Of a DNA stretch of 17,179 bases, positions 7,216 through 15,301 are shown in pieces. How positions within the stretch are numbered: the stretch's first letter is position 1; each line of letters begins with the position of its first letter. Source of the stretch: JBMNQS01 sp050944255. Its GTDB lineage: Bacteria > Bacillota > Clostridia > Christensenellales > Maliibacteriaceae. The DNA is taken from NCBI GenBank assembly GCA_050944255.1, contig JBMNQS010000050.1, forward strand, positions 1 to 17,179, in the 5' to 3' direction. The position numbers were made by a program, and so were the translations under genes. Under the pieces are notes generated by a model, which saw only the letters and a list, made by a program, of their open reading frames with translations, was not told the DNA's origin and did not search any database.

Positions 7216-8712
7216 ATGAACGGTACGCCTCTTATCCAAATGGAGCATATCAGCAAATCGTTCTTCGGAGTAACGGTCTTTCACGATTTCTCCTTGGATT
7301 TCCGCAAAGGCGAGGTTCATTGTATCTGCGGTGAAAATGGGGCCGGGAAGTCGACGCTGATCAAGATTCTTTCCGGCATGTACGAAAGCGACGGAGGGAC
7401 CATTTACTACAAGGGCAAGGAAAAGAAGATCGAAAAGCCGAGCGACAGCCTTGGCATGGGCATTCAGACCATTTACCAGGAGCACATGCTTTTCCCCAGC
7501 CTTACGGTTTATGAAAATCTGTTTTGCGGCCAGGAGTACGGGGGAAAGGTCCTGGTGGACAAAAAGAAGATGATCGAAAAAACGCGGGAGATGATCGCGT
7601 ACCTGCGGGCGGACTTCTCGCCCTTTGACATCATGGAGAACCTGAGCGAGGGCAACCAGAAGATCGTGGAGATTGCCCGCGCGCTGGTCCGCGATGCGCA
7701 GATCATCATCATGGACGAGCCGACGGCGTCTTTTACGATGACCGAGATCGGCCATATCCTGAGCATCGTCAAGCAGCTGCGTGACAGCGGCATCTGCATC
7801 ATCTACATCTCACACCGGTTAAACGAGGTGTTCCAGATCGCCGACCGGGTGACGGTGATCCGCGACGGCGTCAAGATCAACACGTACGATATCGGGAACC
7901 TGACGGAAGCCATGCTGATCAACGACATGGTGGGCCGGGATGTTTCCAGCTTCTACGCGCGGGAACCGGTGCCCATCGGCGATATCAAGCTGGAGGTGGA
8001 GAACGTCACCGGAAACGGTGTGTTCGACATCAACTTCCACGTGCGCCAGGGGGAGATTCTGGGCTTTGCCGGGATGATCGGCGCCGGGAAGACCGAGGTG
8101 GCCGAGCTGGTTTTCGGCGCCAAGCCCAAGCGCTGCGGCACGGTTAAAATCGACGGGCAGTCGGTGGATATCACGTCCCCGGAGGATGCCATCGGCCACA
8201 AAATATGTTATATTACCGAGTCGCGGCAGCACAACGGCCTGTTTCTTGATCATACCATCAAGGCCAACATCAACATCATCCAGTACAGGCAGCGCGAGGG
8301 GTTCGTGGTCTCGGACAAAGATGACCGCGCGCTGGCGCTGGAGTACATCAAGACGCTGCGCATCGTCACGCCGTCGGTGGATAAGCTGGTCAAGGAGCTT
8401 TCCGGCGGCAACCAGCAGAAGGTGGTCCTGTCCAAGTGGTTTGCCACGCTGGGGGATATTTTCATCTTTGATGAACCGACCCGAGGCATCGACGTCGGTG
8501 CAAGGGAAGAGATCTATAAGCTGATGATCGGCCTTGTCCGGGAGAAAAAGAGCATCCTTTTGATCTCCTCGGACATGCCGGAGCTGATTTCTATGAGCGA
8601 CCGCATCTGCGTCATGTGCGAGCGGCACATCGTGGCCACGCTGGAGAAGAATGAGATCACGGAACAGACCATACTCAAATACTCGATCGGAGGGACAGAT
8701 CATGCAAACTAA
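7216..8712 (+). CDS. Sugar ABC transporter ATP-binding protein (RbsA/MglA/XylG type)
   Basis: The 498-residue protein has two fused nucleotide-binding domains, as in the ribose/galactose/xylose importer family (COG1129). Domain 1 has Walker A GENGAGKST (39-47), signature LSEGNQ (143-148) and Walker B IIIMDEPT (163-170). Domain 2 has a degenerate Walker A (GMIGAGKTE, 286-294), the family-typical ITESRQHNGLF near 333, signature LSGGNQQ (395-401) and Walker B IFIFDEPT (415-422). One degenerate site is normal in this family. The frame stays open back to 6937, but the extra 93 codons run through repeats and have no homology features. The ATG at 7216 has AAAGGTGG seven bases upstream. It energises uptake of a sugar or sugar acid through the next two gene products and overlaps the permease gene by 11 bases. 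Confidence 0.93.
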   Translation: MNGTPLIQMEHISKSFFGVTVFHDFSLDFRKGEVHCICGENGAGKSTLIKILSGMYESDGGTIYYKGKEKKIEKPSDSLGMGIQTIYQEHMLFPSLTVYENLFCGQEYGGKVLVDKKKMIEKTREMIAYLRADFSPFDIMENLSEGNQKIVEIARALVRDAQIIIMDEPTASFTMTEIGHILSIVKQLRDSGICIIYISHRLNEVFQIADRVTVIRDGVKINTYDIGNLTEAMLINDMVGRDVSSFYAREPVPIGDIKLEVENVTGNGVFDINFHVRQGEILGFAGMIGAGKTEVAELVFGAKPKRCGTVKIDGQSVDITSPEDAIGHKICYITESRQHNGLFLDHTIKANINIIQYRQREGFVVSDKDDRALALEYIKTLRIVTPSVDKLVKELSGGNQQKVVLSKWFATLGDIFIFDEPTRGIDVGAREEIYKLMIGLVREKKSILLISSDMPELISMSDRICVMCERHIVATLEKNEITEQTILKYSIGGTDHAN

Positions 8713-9748
8713 TCTGGATTTGAGAGAGCGCCGGTCCGTAGGGGATGTTTTCAAGGCGACTTTCAAAAACGAAACATTCGTCATGTTGCTGGTGCTGATC
8801 GGGTATTCCCTGTTTGTCAACAGCCAGAACAGCAATTTCATTTCCTTCAACAACATCCGCAACATCAGCGTACAGGTGTCCATCACCGGCGTTTTGACCT
8901 GCGGCATGTTCATGACGCTGCTGACGGTGGGCACGGACCTGTCCGTGGCCTGGATGCTCACCTTCCTGGGCTGCGGCGCGGTGGAGCTGACGATGACGTA
9001 CAACTGGCCCATCTGGCTTGTGGTCATCACGGTCTTCGTGGTGGCGATGGCGCTGGAAGGGCTGATGGGCTATATCATTGCCAAGACGGGCCTGAGTTCC
9101 TTCATTATCTCCCTGGGTTTCCAGGCCATGTACATGAGCTTTGCCTACCTGCTTTCCGACGGCTCGATGAAGGATATCGGCGGCAAGCTGGATTTTATCA
9201 ACACGTTCCCGGTGGCCGGCATCAGCACATTGGTGTTCATCTTTGTGGCCGTGGTGCTCATAAGCTGGCTGCTGCTGCGCTTTACCAAGTATGGCCGGCG
9301 CATGTACGCGGTGGGCAACAATTCGGAGGCGGCCTACCTGTCGGGCATCAACGTGGTGCGCTTCAAGGTCAGCGTGTTTATGATCAACGGCTTCTGCGTG
9401 GCCCTGGCGACGGTCATGGCGGTGGCGCGCCTCAACAGCTCCAGTCCCTCGATGGCTACCGGCTATGAGATCGCGGCCATTGCGGCCTGCGTGGTGGGCG
9501 GCACCTCCATGTCCGGCGGCAAGGGCAAGATACTCTCCGCCGTGGTGGGCATCTTCCTTCTGGGCTGCATCAAAAACTCCATGACCATGATGAGCCTGTC
9601 CCCGTATTATTCCGACTTGTTCCGCGGTTTGATCATTGTCGTGGCGGTCATCCTGAGTCAGACGACGGTTTTCAGAAGAAAGTATAAAAAACAGTCCCAA
9701 GAACCCGGCAGGCCCTCAGAGCCCGACCAAGTGCAACAGCAAACGTAA
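8702..9748 (+). CDS. Sugar ABC transporter permease (RbsC-like, BPD_transp_2)
   Basis: This 348-residue membrane protein has roughly 8-10 hydrophobic segments. It shows family-typical stretches: YGRRMYAVGNNSEAAYLSGI in a cytoplasmic loop around residue 200, and AACVVGGTSMSGGKGK near 260-275, which contacts the ATPase. The ATG at 8702 overlaps the end of the ATPase gene and is preceded by GGAGGG with seven bases of spacing, indicating translational coupling. An upstream in-frame ATG at 8651 lies inside the ATPase gene and is not needed. The charged, glutamine-rich C-terminal tail is cytoplasmic. It forms the membrane channel of the importer; the substrate specificity is not readable from this subunit. 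Confidence 0.93.
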   Translation: MQTNLDLRERRSVGDVFKATFKNETFVMLLVLIGYSLFVNSQNSNFISFNNIRNISVQVSITGVLTCGMFMTLLTVGTDLSVAWMLTFLGCGAVELTMTYNWPIWLVVITVFVVAMALEGLMGYIIAKTGLSSFIISLGFQAMYMSFAYLLSDGSMKDIGGKLDFINTFPVAGISTLVFIFVAVVLISWLLLRFTKYGRRMYAVGNNSEAAYLSGINVVRFKVSVFMINGFCVALATVMAVARLNSSSPSMATGYEIAAIAACVVGGTSMSGGKGKILSAVVGIFLLGCIKNSMTMMSLSPYYSDLFRGLIIVVAVILSQTTVFRRKYKKQSQEPGRPSEPDQVQQQT

Positions 9749-9818
9749 TGGTGACAACGGTCTTAAGTCAAACGGTCAGTTGGTTATTTTCCTAGAATCA
9801 AAACAGGAGGTAGTACAC

Positions 9819-10961
9819 ATGAAAAGAATGATCTCTCTGCTTCTCGTAGTATTGCTGGTCGCCTTCGGCGTTGCCGGCTGCGGCGGCCAACCCGAACCTG
9901 CTCCGGCGGCGCCGACACCCTCGGCGGCTCAGCCGGGAGGCGCGTCGCCCTCACAGGCGGCGCCTGCCGAAAAGTCCAAGGATGTGTCGGATTATGCCAG
10001 CACAACGGCGCTGAAGGGCAAGAAAGTCGGCTTCATCAACGCCAATGCGGACGATCTGTACGCACTGTATTACAATCAGCTCAAAAAGTGCGTGGAATTG
10101 GCCGGCGGCGAAGTGGTCTATGCGCTGTCGGACAACAACGACCAGAAAGAGCTTGACAACTGCAACGACATGATCAACGCGGGCGTGGACGCCATCGTGC
10201 TGATCACCGTGGGCGCGGCTACGGGCGCGCAGACCTGCAAGCTGGCCAAGGAGGCGGGTATCCCCATTTTCCTGTGCGGCCAGGGGGTCGACGGAGAAGA
10301 CTTCACCTGCTGGATCCGCGTGGACCAGTATGACACCGCCTACACCATCGGAAGCGCCATGGCTAAGCAGTATGGCGATTTGAAGACCTACATCGTAGAC
10401 GGCAAGCTGGCCACCACCGGCGCGCAGCTCTTCCATGCCGGTTTCGTGGACGCTTATAAGGATGCCGGTTATGAGGAACCGGAGTCCGTCGGTGACGGCG
10501 GCTGGTCCAAACCGGGCGGCCTGCAGGTGGCCCAGGACCTGATTGCCTCCGGCCGTGAGTTCGAAGCCCTCTTCGTGGCCAACGAGGAAATGGTGGACGG
10601 CGTGCTGCAGGCACTGGACGAAGCCAATATCACGGGCATCCACATCTTCTCCATCAACGGCAAGGAAGTGGCGATGCAGTGGATCAAGGACGGCAAGATG
10701 ACTGCCAGCATCAGCAACGCCGGCACCCTGACCAGCGACCTGATTGCCCAGACCCTGCTGATTTACTTCGGTGAGGGCGGCAACGGCCCCGAGGACGTAC
10801 CGCAGGAGATCGCCTGGATTTCCAGTGTGGTGCTGACCAAGGAAAACGCCGATACGGCCATTCCCTGGAGCATCGACAGCTACTGGCAGCTGCGCGACGC
10901 GGGCACCATCGAATACAACGTATTCAATTACATTGCCGCCATGGAGGAACGCGCCAAATAA
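9819..10961 (+). CDS. Sugar ABC transporter substrate-binding lipoprotein (RbsB-like, Peripla_BP_4)
   Basis: The 380-residue protein starts with a lipoprotein signal peptide ending GVAGC (Cys21), then a Pro/Ala/Gln-rich linker to about residue 55, then a type I sugar-binding fold. Visible family features are KKVGFINANADDLYA, DNNDQKELDNCNDMINAGVDAIVL and AKEAGIPIFLCGQGVD, then AQDLIASGREFEALFVANEEM and GVLQALDEANI. It should bind the transported sugar outside the membrane. The ATG at 9819 has AGGAGG eight bases upstream; the open frame extends to a TTG at 9780 without ribosome-site support. It is the last of the three transporter genes, 70 bases after the permease, and is followed by strong terminators. 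The ligand is unknown; a sugar or sugar acid is likely from the neighbours. Confidence 0.92.
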   Translation: MKRMISLLLVVLLVAFGVAGCGGQPEPAPAAPTPSAAQPGGASPSQAAPAEKSKDVSDYASTTALKGKKVGFINANADDLYALYYNQLKKCVELAGGEVVYALSDNNDQKELDNCNDMINAGVDAIVLITVGAATGAQTCKLAKEAGIPIFLCGQGVDGEDFTCWIRVDQYDTAYTIGSAMAKQYGDLKTYIVDGKLATTGAQLFHAGFVDAYKDAGYEEPESVGDGGWSKPGGLQVAQDLIASGREFEALFVANEEMVDGVLQALDEANITGIHIFSINGKEVAMQWIKDGKMTASISNAGTLTSDLIAQTLLIYFGEGGNGPEDVPQEIAWISSVVLTKENADTAIPWSIDSYWQLRDAGTIEYNVFNYIAAMEERAK

Positions 10962-11003
10962 CGACGCGCTCAGAGCATACACCTTGCGAGATTTTTTGAC
11001 ACG

Positions 11004-11065
11004 GCAGGAGGGCCGCCCCCTTATTTCCCCGAGCTCACCTTTAGCGCGGCTCTCCTGCATTTTTG
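11004..11065 (+). terminator. Terminator after the ABC transporter genes
   Basis: GCAGGAGGGCCGC (11004-11016) pairs with GCGGCTCTCCTGC (11046-11058) over 13 positions with one wobble, around a 29-base loop. The tail ATTTTTGG follows. It lies 42 bases after the substrate-binding protein stop codon. The large loop is unusual but the stem and T-run are good. Confidence 0.65.
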
Positions 11066-11148
11066 GATCGACTGGCCATATGAAGATCGCTGCCGGTTTC
11101 CGGCACGCTTTTGCAATCGGTGAAACTGGCAGGCTTTGTCAGAACGCG

Positions 11149-11182
11149 GGCCGATCACGGCTTCGTGATCGGCCGTTTCTTT
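11149..11182 (+). terminator. Second hairpin terminator or attenuator just before the dehydrogenase gene
   Basis: GGCCGATCACG (11149-11159) and its exact complement (11164-11174) form a perfect 11-bp stem with a four-base loop, followed by the T-rich tail GTTTCTTTT. It ends about 30 bases before the ATG of the dehydrogenase gene, leaving no room for a downstream promoter. It could therefore act as an attenuator or a read-through stop within the locus. A small TGCCGG/CCGGCA hairpin lies at 11091-11105. Confidence 0.65.
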
Positions 11183-11212
11183 TGAAAATCTGCGGAATTT
11201 GAGGAGTGTACC

Positions 11213-12388
11213 ATGGATAAGCATACAATTGGCATCGGCATGGTGGGCGGCGGCTTTATGGCCAAGGCGCACAACAATGCCTATAAGACCATCCCCTATA
11301 TATACCACCAGCACGGTTACACGCCGCTGTGCGTGGCGATTGCCTCCTCGTCCCTGGAGCGGGCGCATGAGGCGGCGCGGCGCTACGGCTACGAGAAGGC
11401 CGTTTCCGGCTATGAACAGATCGTAACGGACCCGGCTGTACAGGTGGTGGACATCTGCGCTCCGGACGCCATGCACAGGGATATCGCCGTGGCGGCGCTG
11501 GAAAACGGCAAGCATGTGCTGTGTGAGAAGCCCCTGGCCACGAACCTGCAGGACGCCTATTCGATGGTGCTGGCCGCCCGGGCGCACCCGGAACTGAAGG
11601 CCATGACCGGCTTCAACTACCGTTTTCTTCCCGCCGTGGCGCTGGCCAAGCGTCTGCTGGAGGACGGCACCATGGGCAGGGCCTACAGCTTCAACGGCAC
11701 TTACCTGCAGGATGTGGGGGCGTTTGACGACACGCCCTACGAAAACCTCTGGTATGTGAGCGGTCCCAAGAACTCCGGCGCGGCTTACGGCATCGGCTGC
11801 CATCTGATCGATATGGCCCGCTACCTGATGGGCGATATCGCCGCGGTGATGGCCGAGAGCAACAACTATCATCCTGTCCGTCCGCTGAAGGACGGCGGCG
11901 CCAGGAAGGTGGAGCAGGATGAGGAGACGCTGGCCGTGGTGCGCTTTGAAAACGGCGCCGGCGGCACGCTGCGCAGCTCGGCGGTGGAGGCTGGCCGCAA
12001 AAATGAAATGTACTGGAGCATCTCCTGCGACAAGGGCTCCATATGGTTCAATCTGCAGGACCCCAACTACCTGCACGTGTTCCATAAGGACTGCGCCGTC
12101 CGCCCGGTCACCGGCTTTACAAAGATCAACGTCACCCAATGGGACCGCGAGCATCCCTTCATGGATGTCTGGTGGCCCCGCGGCCACAGCCTGGGCTGGG
12201 AGCACGCGCACATCAATGAGATCGCCTGCTTCCTTCGCTGTGTGGACGAGGACCTGAATATCGCTCCGCAGGGAGCGACGTTCGAGGACGGTTTCCGCGC
12301 CGTGGCGGTGATCGAGGCCTGCAAAAGGTCCTCCGCCATGGGCAAGCGGATCGCCCTGGAAGAAATCTATCGGAGCGTCTCGGGCTGA
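11213..12388 (+). CDS. Gfo/Idh/MocA family oxidoreductase
   Basis: The 391-residue protein has an N-terminal Rossmann fold with the dinucleotide-binding GMVGGGFMAKAH (9-20); Ala17 replaces the usual third Gly. The family-defining EKP motif with catalytic-type Lys is at 105-107. GIGCHLID (193-200) carries the conserved His197 and Asp200. The Asp usually found two residues before the Gly-x-His part of this motif is Gly193 here. Members oxidise or reduce sugars and sugar acids with NAD(P). GAGGAG lies six bases before the ATG. It is placed between the importer genes and the RuBisCO-like gene, so it probably oxidises the imported sugar or an early derivative (inference). Described D-apiose dehydrogenases belong to this family, but sequence reading cannot assign that substrate. 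Confidence 0.9.
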   Translation: MDKHTIGIGMVGGGFMAKAHNNAYKTIPYIYHQHGYTPLCVAIASSSLERAHEAARRYGYEKAVSGYEQIVTDPAVQVVDICAPDAMHRDIAVAALENGKHVLCEKPLATNLQDAYSMVLAARAHPELKAMTGFNYRFLPAVALAKRLLEDGTMGRAYSFNGTYLQDVGAFDDTPYENLWYVSGPKNSGAAYGIGCHLIDMARYLMGDIAAVMAESNNYHPVRPLKDGGARKVEQDEETLAVVRFENGAGGTLRSSAVEAGRKNEMYWSISCDKGSIWFNLQDPNYLHVFHKDCAVRPVTGFTKINVTQWDREHPFMDVWWPRGHSLGWEHAHINEIACFLRCVDEDLNIAPQGATFEDGFRAVAVIEACKRSSAMGKRIALEEIYRSVSG

Positions 12389-12508
12389 ACCGGCCGCAGC
12401 TTCATCCGGCGGATATTTTCATCGTTTCGTAAAGAAAAGGGGTGCTTTGAGGGCCGGGCATATGCTTTGGGCCGTCGGAACACTTCATGCAATGAGAGGG
12501 CTTCATCT

Positions 12509-13771
12509 ATGTATATTGATTTGCCGTACGATAATCCGGAGTCCGTGACCATGGGGGACTATGCGGTGGCGACCTACATCGTCTCGGACGTGGCGCAGGA
12601 TGACGCCTTCAAAAAGGCGGGGGCTTTCGCCGTGGGCCAGACGGTGGGCACCTGGATCAAGCTGCCCGGCGTGACGCAGCAGATGGTGGAGCAGTGGCAG
12701 GCCCGTGTCGTGGGACTGTACATGGTCACCCCCGACCTGCAGCCGGAGCGGCCCAAGTACGTCATGCGCATAGCGTTCCCCATGCACAACTTCGCCGGTT
12801 GTTTTGCCATGATGATGACGGCCCTGGTGGGAAACGACGTCTCCACGGCGCTGCCTCTGCGCCTTGTGGACATCGAACTGGGGCAGCGGGCGCTTTCGCA
12901 TTTCAAGGGGCCGCGGCAGAGCGTCCAGGGCATCCGGCGCCTGGCGGGGGTGTATGAGCGCCCGCTGATTCTCAATATGATCAAGCCGTGCATCGGCTAC
13001 ACGCTTGAAGACGGCACGAAGCTGTTTTACGAGAGCGGCATCAGCGGTGTGGACCTGATCAAGGACGACGAGGTCATGGGCGATGTGGAATATACCACGG
13101 TGAAGGACCGGGTGCGGGCCTACCTGGCCGCCGGCAGAAGAATCAAAGAGGAGATCGGCAAGGAACCGGTCTACTTCGTCAACATCACGGCCTCCCCCAA
13201 GCGGATGCACGAAAACGCCCGCGCCGTGATCGATCTGGGGGCAAAGGCCGTCATGATCAACTTTGTGGCCGCCGGGGCGGACGTCCTGCACGAGATTTCG
13301 GAAGAGTACGGTGATAAACTGTGCATCCTGGGCCATTATGCCGGCTGCGATATCATGAACAGCGCAAAGCGCGGCGTCAGCGATTCGGTGGCGCTGGGCG
13401 TCATTCCGCGCCTGGCCGGGGCCGATGCGGTGATGGTCATGTCCCCCCATTTGCCGGGGCACCTGGAATACGTCCGCACCCTGCAGAAACACCAGCTTCC
13501 CCTGGGTGAAATCCGTCCGGTGTTTTCCGCCATCGGCGGCGGGATTACGCCCATGAACCTGGGCCGCATTATCCGGGAGGCGGGCCGCGATACGATTTTG
13601 GGCATCGGCGGGGCGATGCAGGGTCATCCCATGGGCATGGCGGCGGGGCTGAAGGCCGTCATGGCGGCGCTGGATGCGGCCCTTTCCGACCGGCCGCTGG
13701 CGGAGGCCGCCGATGCCTGCGCCGAGCTGCGCACCGCCATCGACGTATGGGGCATGCCCGAGACAAGCTAG
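12509..13771 (+). CDS. RuBisCO-like protein (RLP, form IV-type), non-carboxylating
   Basis: The 420-residue protein has the RuBisCO large-chain architecture: N-terminal alpha/beta domain to about 140, then a TIM barrel. NMIKPCIGYT places Lys159 at the RuBisCO Lys175 position, with Cys161 where Lys177 would be. GVDLIKDDE (180-188) keeps the carbamylated Lys (185) and metal ligands (187, 188). ILGHYAGC holds His276 near the His294 position. IGGAMQGHP (366-374) matches the phosphate-binding FGGGTLGHP. The loop-6 region, MSPHLPGHLEY (311-321), has no lysine, so CO2 fixation is very unlikely. RLPs catalyse enolisation, isomerisation, decarboxylation or transcarboxylation of sugar-phosphate-like acids, including OiaX and OiaT of apionate breakdown. 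GAGAGGG lies eight bases before the ATG at 12509. An upstream in-frame TTG at 12467 is disregarded. The 120-base gap to the dehydrogenase gene shows no clear promoter. Confidence 0.9.
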   Translation: MYIDLPYDNPESVTMGDYAVATYIVSDVAQDDAFKKAGAFAVGQTVGTWIKLPGVTQQMVEQWQARVVGLYMVTPDLQPERPKYVMRIAFPMHNFAGCFAMMMTALVGNDVSTALPLRLVDIELGQRALSHFKGPRQSVQGIRRLAGVYERPLILNMIKPCIGYTLEDGTKLFYESGISGVDLIKDDEVMGDVEYTTVKDRVRAYLAAGRRIKEEIGKEPVYFVNITASPKRMHENARAVIDLGAKAVMINFVAAGADVLHEISEEYGDKLCILGHYAGCDIMNSAKRGVSDSVALGVIPRLAGADAVMVMSPHLPGHLEYVRTLQKHQLPLGEIRPVFSAIGGGITPMNLGRIIREAGRDTILGIGGAMQGHPMGMAAGLKAVMAALDAALSDRPLAEAADACAELRTAIDVWGMPETS

Positions 13772-13907
13772 CCGGGCGGCGGACTCTCGTACGCGGCGGT
13801 GGTTTCCCTCCAGACCGGCGCTGAGCGTGCAGCCGTCCGCCGCCCTTAGCACAAGGCCCTTAACCAATTGTTTGCCAGGTCCTGCCGCCGGTGCAGAAAA
13901 TGCATCA

Positions 13908-13943
13908 AAAGAGCCGGAACCTGATGGTCCCGGCTCTTTGTTT
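13908..13943. terminator. Bidirectional terminator between the RLP and SorC genes
   Basis: AAAGAGCCGG at 13908-13917 and CCGGCTCTTT at 13930-13939 are the outer part of a 14-position stem (13908-13921 with 13926-13939) with one A-C mismatch and a TGAT loop. TGTTT follows on the plus strand and TTTTGATG on the minus strand. The stem ends eight bases from the SorC stop codon and about 135 bases from the RLP stop, so it can serve both convergent genes. Confidence 0.8.
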
Positions 13944-13947
13944 CCGC

Positions 13948-14928
13948 TTACGCGGCCAGCTCCAGCAGCGCGCTGGCCAGCTGGTAGTCGGTGATCAGCA
14001 CGTCCATGAATTTCCCGCGCAGGGCGGCGCGCAGCGTGTGCACCTTATGCGCCCCGGCGGTGACCACGATCTTGCACGGGATTTTCCGGTAGGTATCCAG
14101 ATCGATGGTCAGTGTCCGCTCCTTCAGGTCGGTGTCGCACTCGTTGCCGTCCTTGTCGAAGAAGTGCAGCATCAGATCGCCCACGACGCCCTTGAATTTC
14201 AGGTATTCGTACTCCGACGGTTTCAGGTACTCGATCTTTGCCAGCGGGGAAGAGACGATGGGGTAGAAGGAGCCCAGGCCGCTGAGCGAGATGGTGGTGC
14301 GGTTGAACATCTCGAAGATCCGGCGGATGCCGTCTTCGCGCATCATGTTCGCCACCGATTCGCTGGACTGCAGCAGTCCCTCGGAAAGCAGGGAATACTG
14401 CGAGCCGCCGAAGGCCATGGCCATGCGCGACACCAGCGTGCGCACGTCCAGCTCGTAACTGCAGCAGGACAAACTGCCGTGCAGCGTCACAAAGGAGGTA
14501 TCGGTCTTCTGGCAGGGGTTCAGGTAATTGATCACATGGTAGATGGTCCGGCCGAAGGCCACGCCTAAAATATCGTTGGGCTTGACGATGCGCTGGATAT
14601 ACCTGGCCCCCTCGTGGGCGACCATCCGCTTGACGTTCACCGAATCGGAGGCGGAGGCCTCCTCGGCCGACAGCGGTACGACGATCACTTCCTGCAATCC
14701 GTATTTTTCTTCCAGCTGCCTCGAAAGCGAGAGGCAGTCAAGATAGGGGTTGCGGATCACGAATTCAACGATTTGTTCTTCCCGCGCCCGCCGTAGCAGG
14801 CGTGATGTGGTGGAATTGGACAGTTCCAGTATGTCGGCGACTTCTTTTTGCGATTTGCCTTCCAGGTAGTACAGTTCGGCGGCTTTCATGGCGATCCATA
14901 CAGATGGGGAATAAACCTCGCTGTCCAT
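13948..14928 (-). CDS. SorC/DeoR-type sugar-binding transcriptional regulator
   Basis: The 326-residue protein has an N-terminal helix-turn-helix (YYLEGKSQKEVADILELSNS, then TTSRLLRRAREE, residues 21-51). A SorC sugar-phosphate-binding domain follows. Its hallmarks are ILGVAFGRTIYHVINYL (120-136), ISLSGLGS (213-220), GVVGDLMLHFFDKDG in the last third, and the C-terminal ALRGKFMDVLITDYQLASALL. Such regulators bind a phosphorylated sugar or sugar acid and control the neighbouring catabolic genes. The frame stays open to 15051, but the ATG at 14928 has GGAG just upstream and starts directly before the HTH, so it is preferred. The gene is convergent with the RLP gene and divergent from the PEP-hydrolase-family gene. 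Likely targets are that divergent operon and the dyad-rich region before the importer (inference). Confidence 0.9.
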   Translation of the reverse strand: MDSEVYSPSVWIAMKAAELYYLEGKSQKEVADILELSNSTTSRLLRRAREEQIVEFVIRNPYLDCLSLSRQLEEKYGLQEVIVVPLSAEEASASDSVNVKRMVAHEGARYIQRIVKPNDILGVAFGRTIYHVINYLNPCQKTDTSFVTLHGSLSCCSYELDVRTLVSRMAMAFGGSQYSLLSEGLLQSSESVANMMREDGIRRIFEMFNRTTISLSGLGSFYPIVSSPLAKIEYLKPSEYEYLKFKGVVGDLMLHFFDKDGNECDTDLKERTLTIDLDTYRKIPCKIVVTAGAHKVHTLRAALRGKFMDVLITDYQLASALLELAA

Positions 14929-14988
14929 ACAGCTCCAGCCTCTCCTCTCTTTGAAATTTTTTGCATAAGTCCGCAACAGATTACATTT

Positions 14989-15017
14989 ATTATAAACGAA
15001 AAAGGGGGAAAAAGCAA
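14989..15017 (-). promoter_or_regulatory. Sigma-A promoter of the SorC regulator gene
   Basis: On the minus strand, TTGCTT (15017-15012) and TATAAT (14994-14989) are separated by exactly 17 bases. Transcription would begin about 55 bases before the ATG at 14928. The spacer consists of homopolymer runs (T5, C5, T5). Confidence 0.7.
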
Positions 15018-15152
15018 CGGACGAAAAATGAACAAAACCAAATATCGCCATTAGTAACTATTCGCATGGAAGGGGCGCCGATATATGCTTGAATGCCTGG
15101 TACAAGGGCATTTTCCCGCAAAATAAACGCTCTATTGAAACATATTTCCCTA

Positions 15153-15181
15153 TTGCGGTTTTGAAAAAACTCCGCGATAAT
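15153..15181 (+). promoter_or_regulatory. Possible promoter of the PEP-hydrolase/Tm-1-like operon
   Basis: TTGCGG (15153-15158) and GATAAT (15176-15181) are 17 bases apart. An alternative -10, TATAAT at 15187-15192, has only TTGAAA at a 20-base distance (15161-15166). Both lie 110-140 bases before the ATG at 15302. The 250-base spacer 15052-15301 has no gene. It also holds an imperfect hairpin (AATGCC/GGCATT, about 15092-15112) and GCGGCGG/CCGCCGC flanking a long loop near 15205-15275. Confidence 0.35.
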
Positions 15182-15301
15182 TTAAATATAATGCAACGAA
15201 ATGAAACAGCGGCGGAACGACGGGATGATCCGCAAAAAAGTCGGGGTGAAGCCATTGCCTTTGCCGCCGCATCACATTTTTTATAAGGGAGGATTCATCA
15301 C

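Noticed and set aside
10996..11024. Perfect TTGACA -35 box before the dehydrogenase gene
   Set aside because: No acceptable -10 lies 16-18 bases downstream; the position at 17 bases reads CCTTAT, and the region is part of the terminator hairpin.
9951..11060. Long minus-strand open frame opposite the sugar-binding protein gene
   Set aside because: It is a low-complexity antisense frame rich in His, Gly and Val, produced by the GC-rich codon pattern of the opposite gene. Similar antisense frames oppose the RLP and permease genes.
12389..12508. Possible separate promoter for the RLP gene
   Set aside because: No -35/-10 pair at acceptable spacing is visible in the 120-base gap, so co-transcription with the dehydrogenase gene is more likely.
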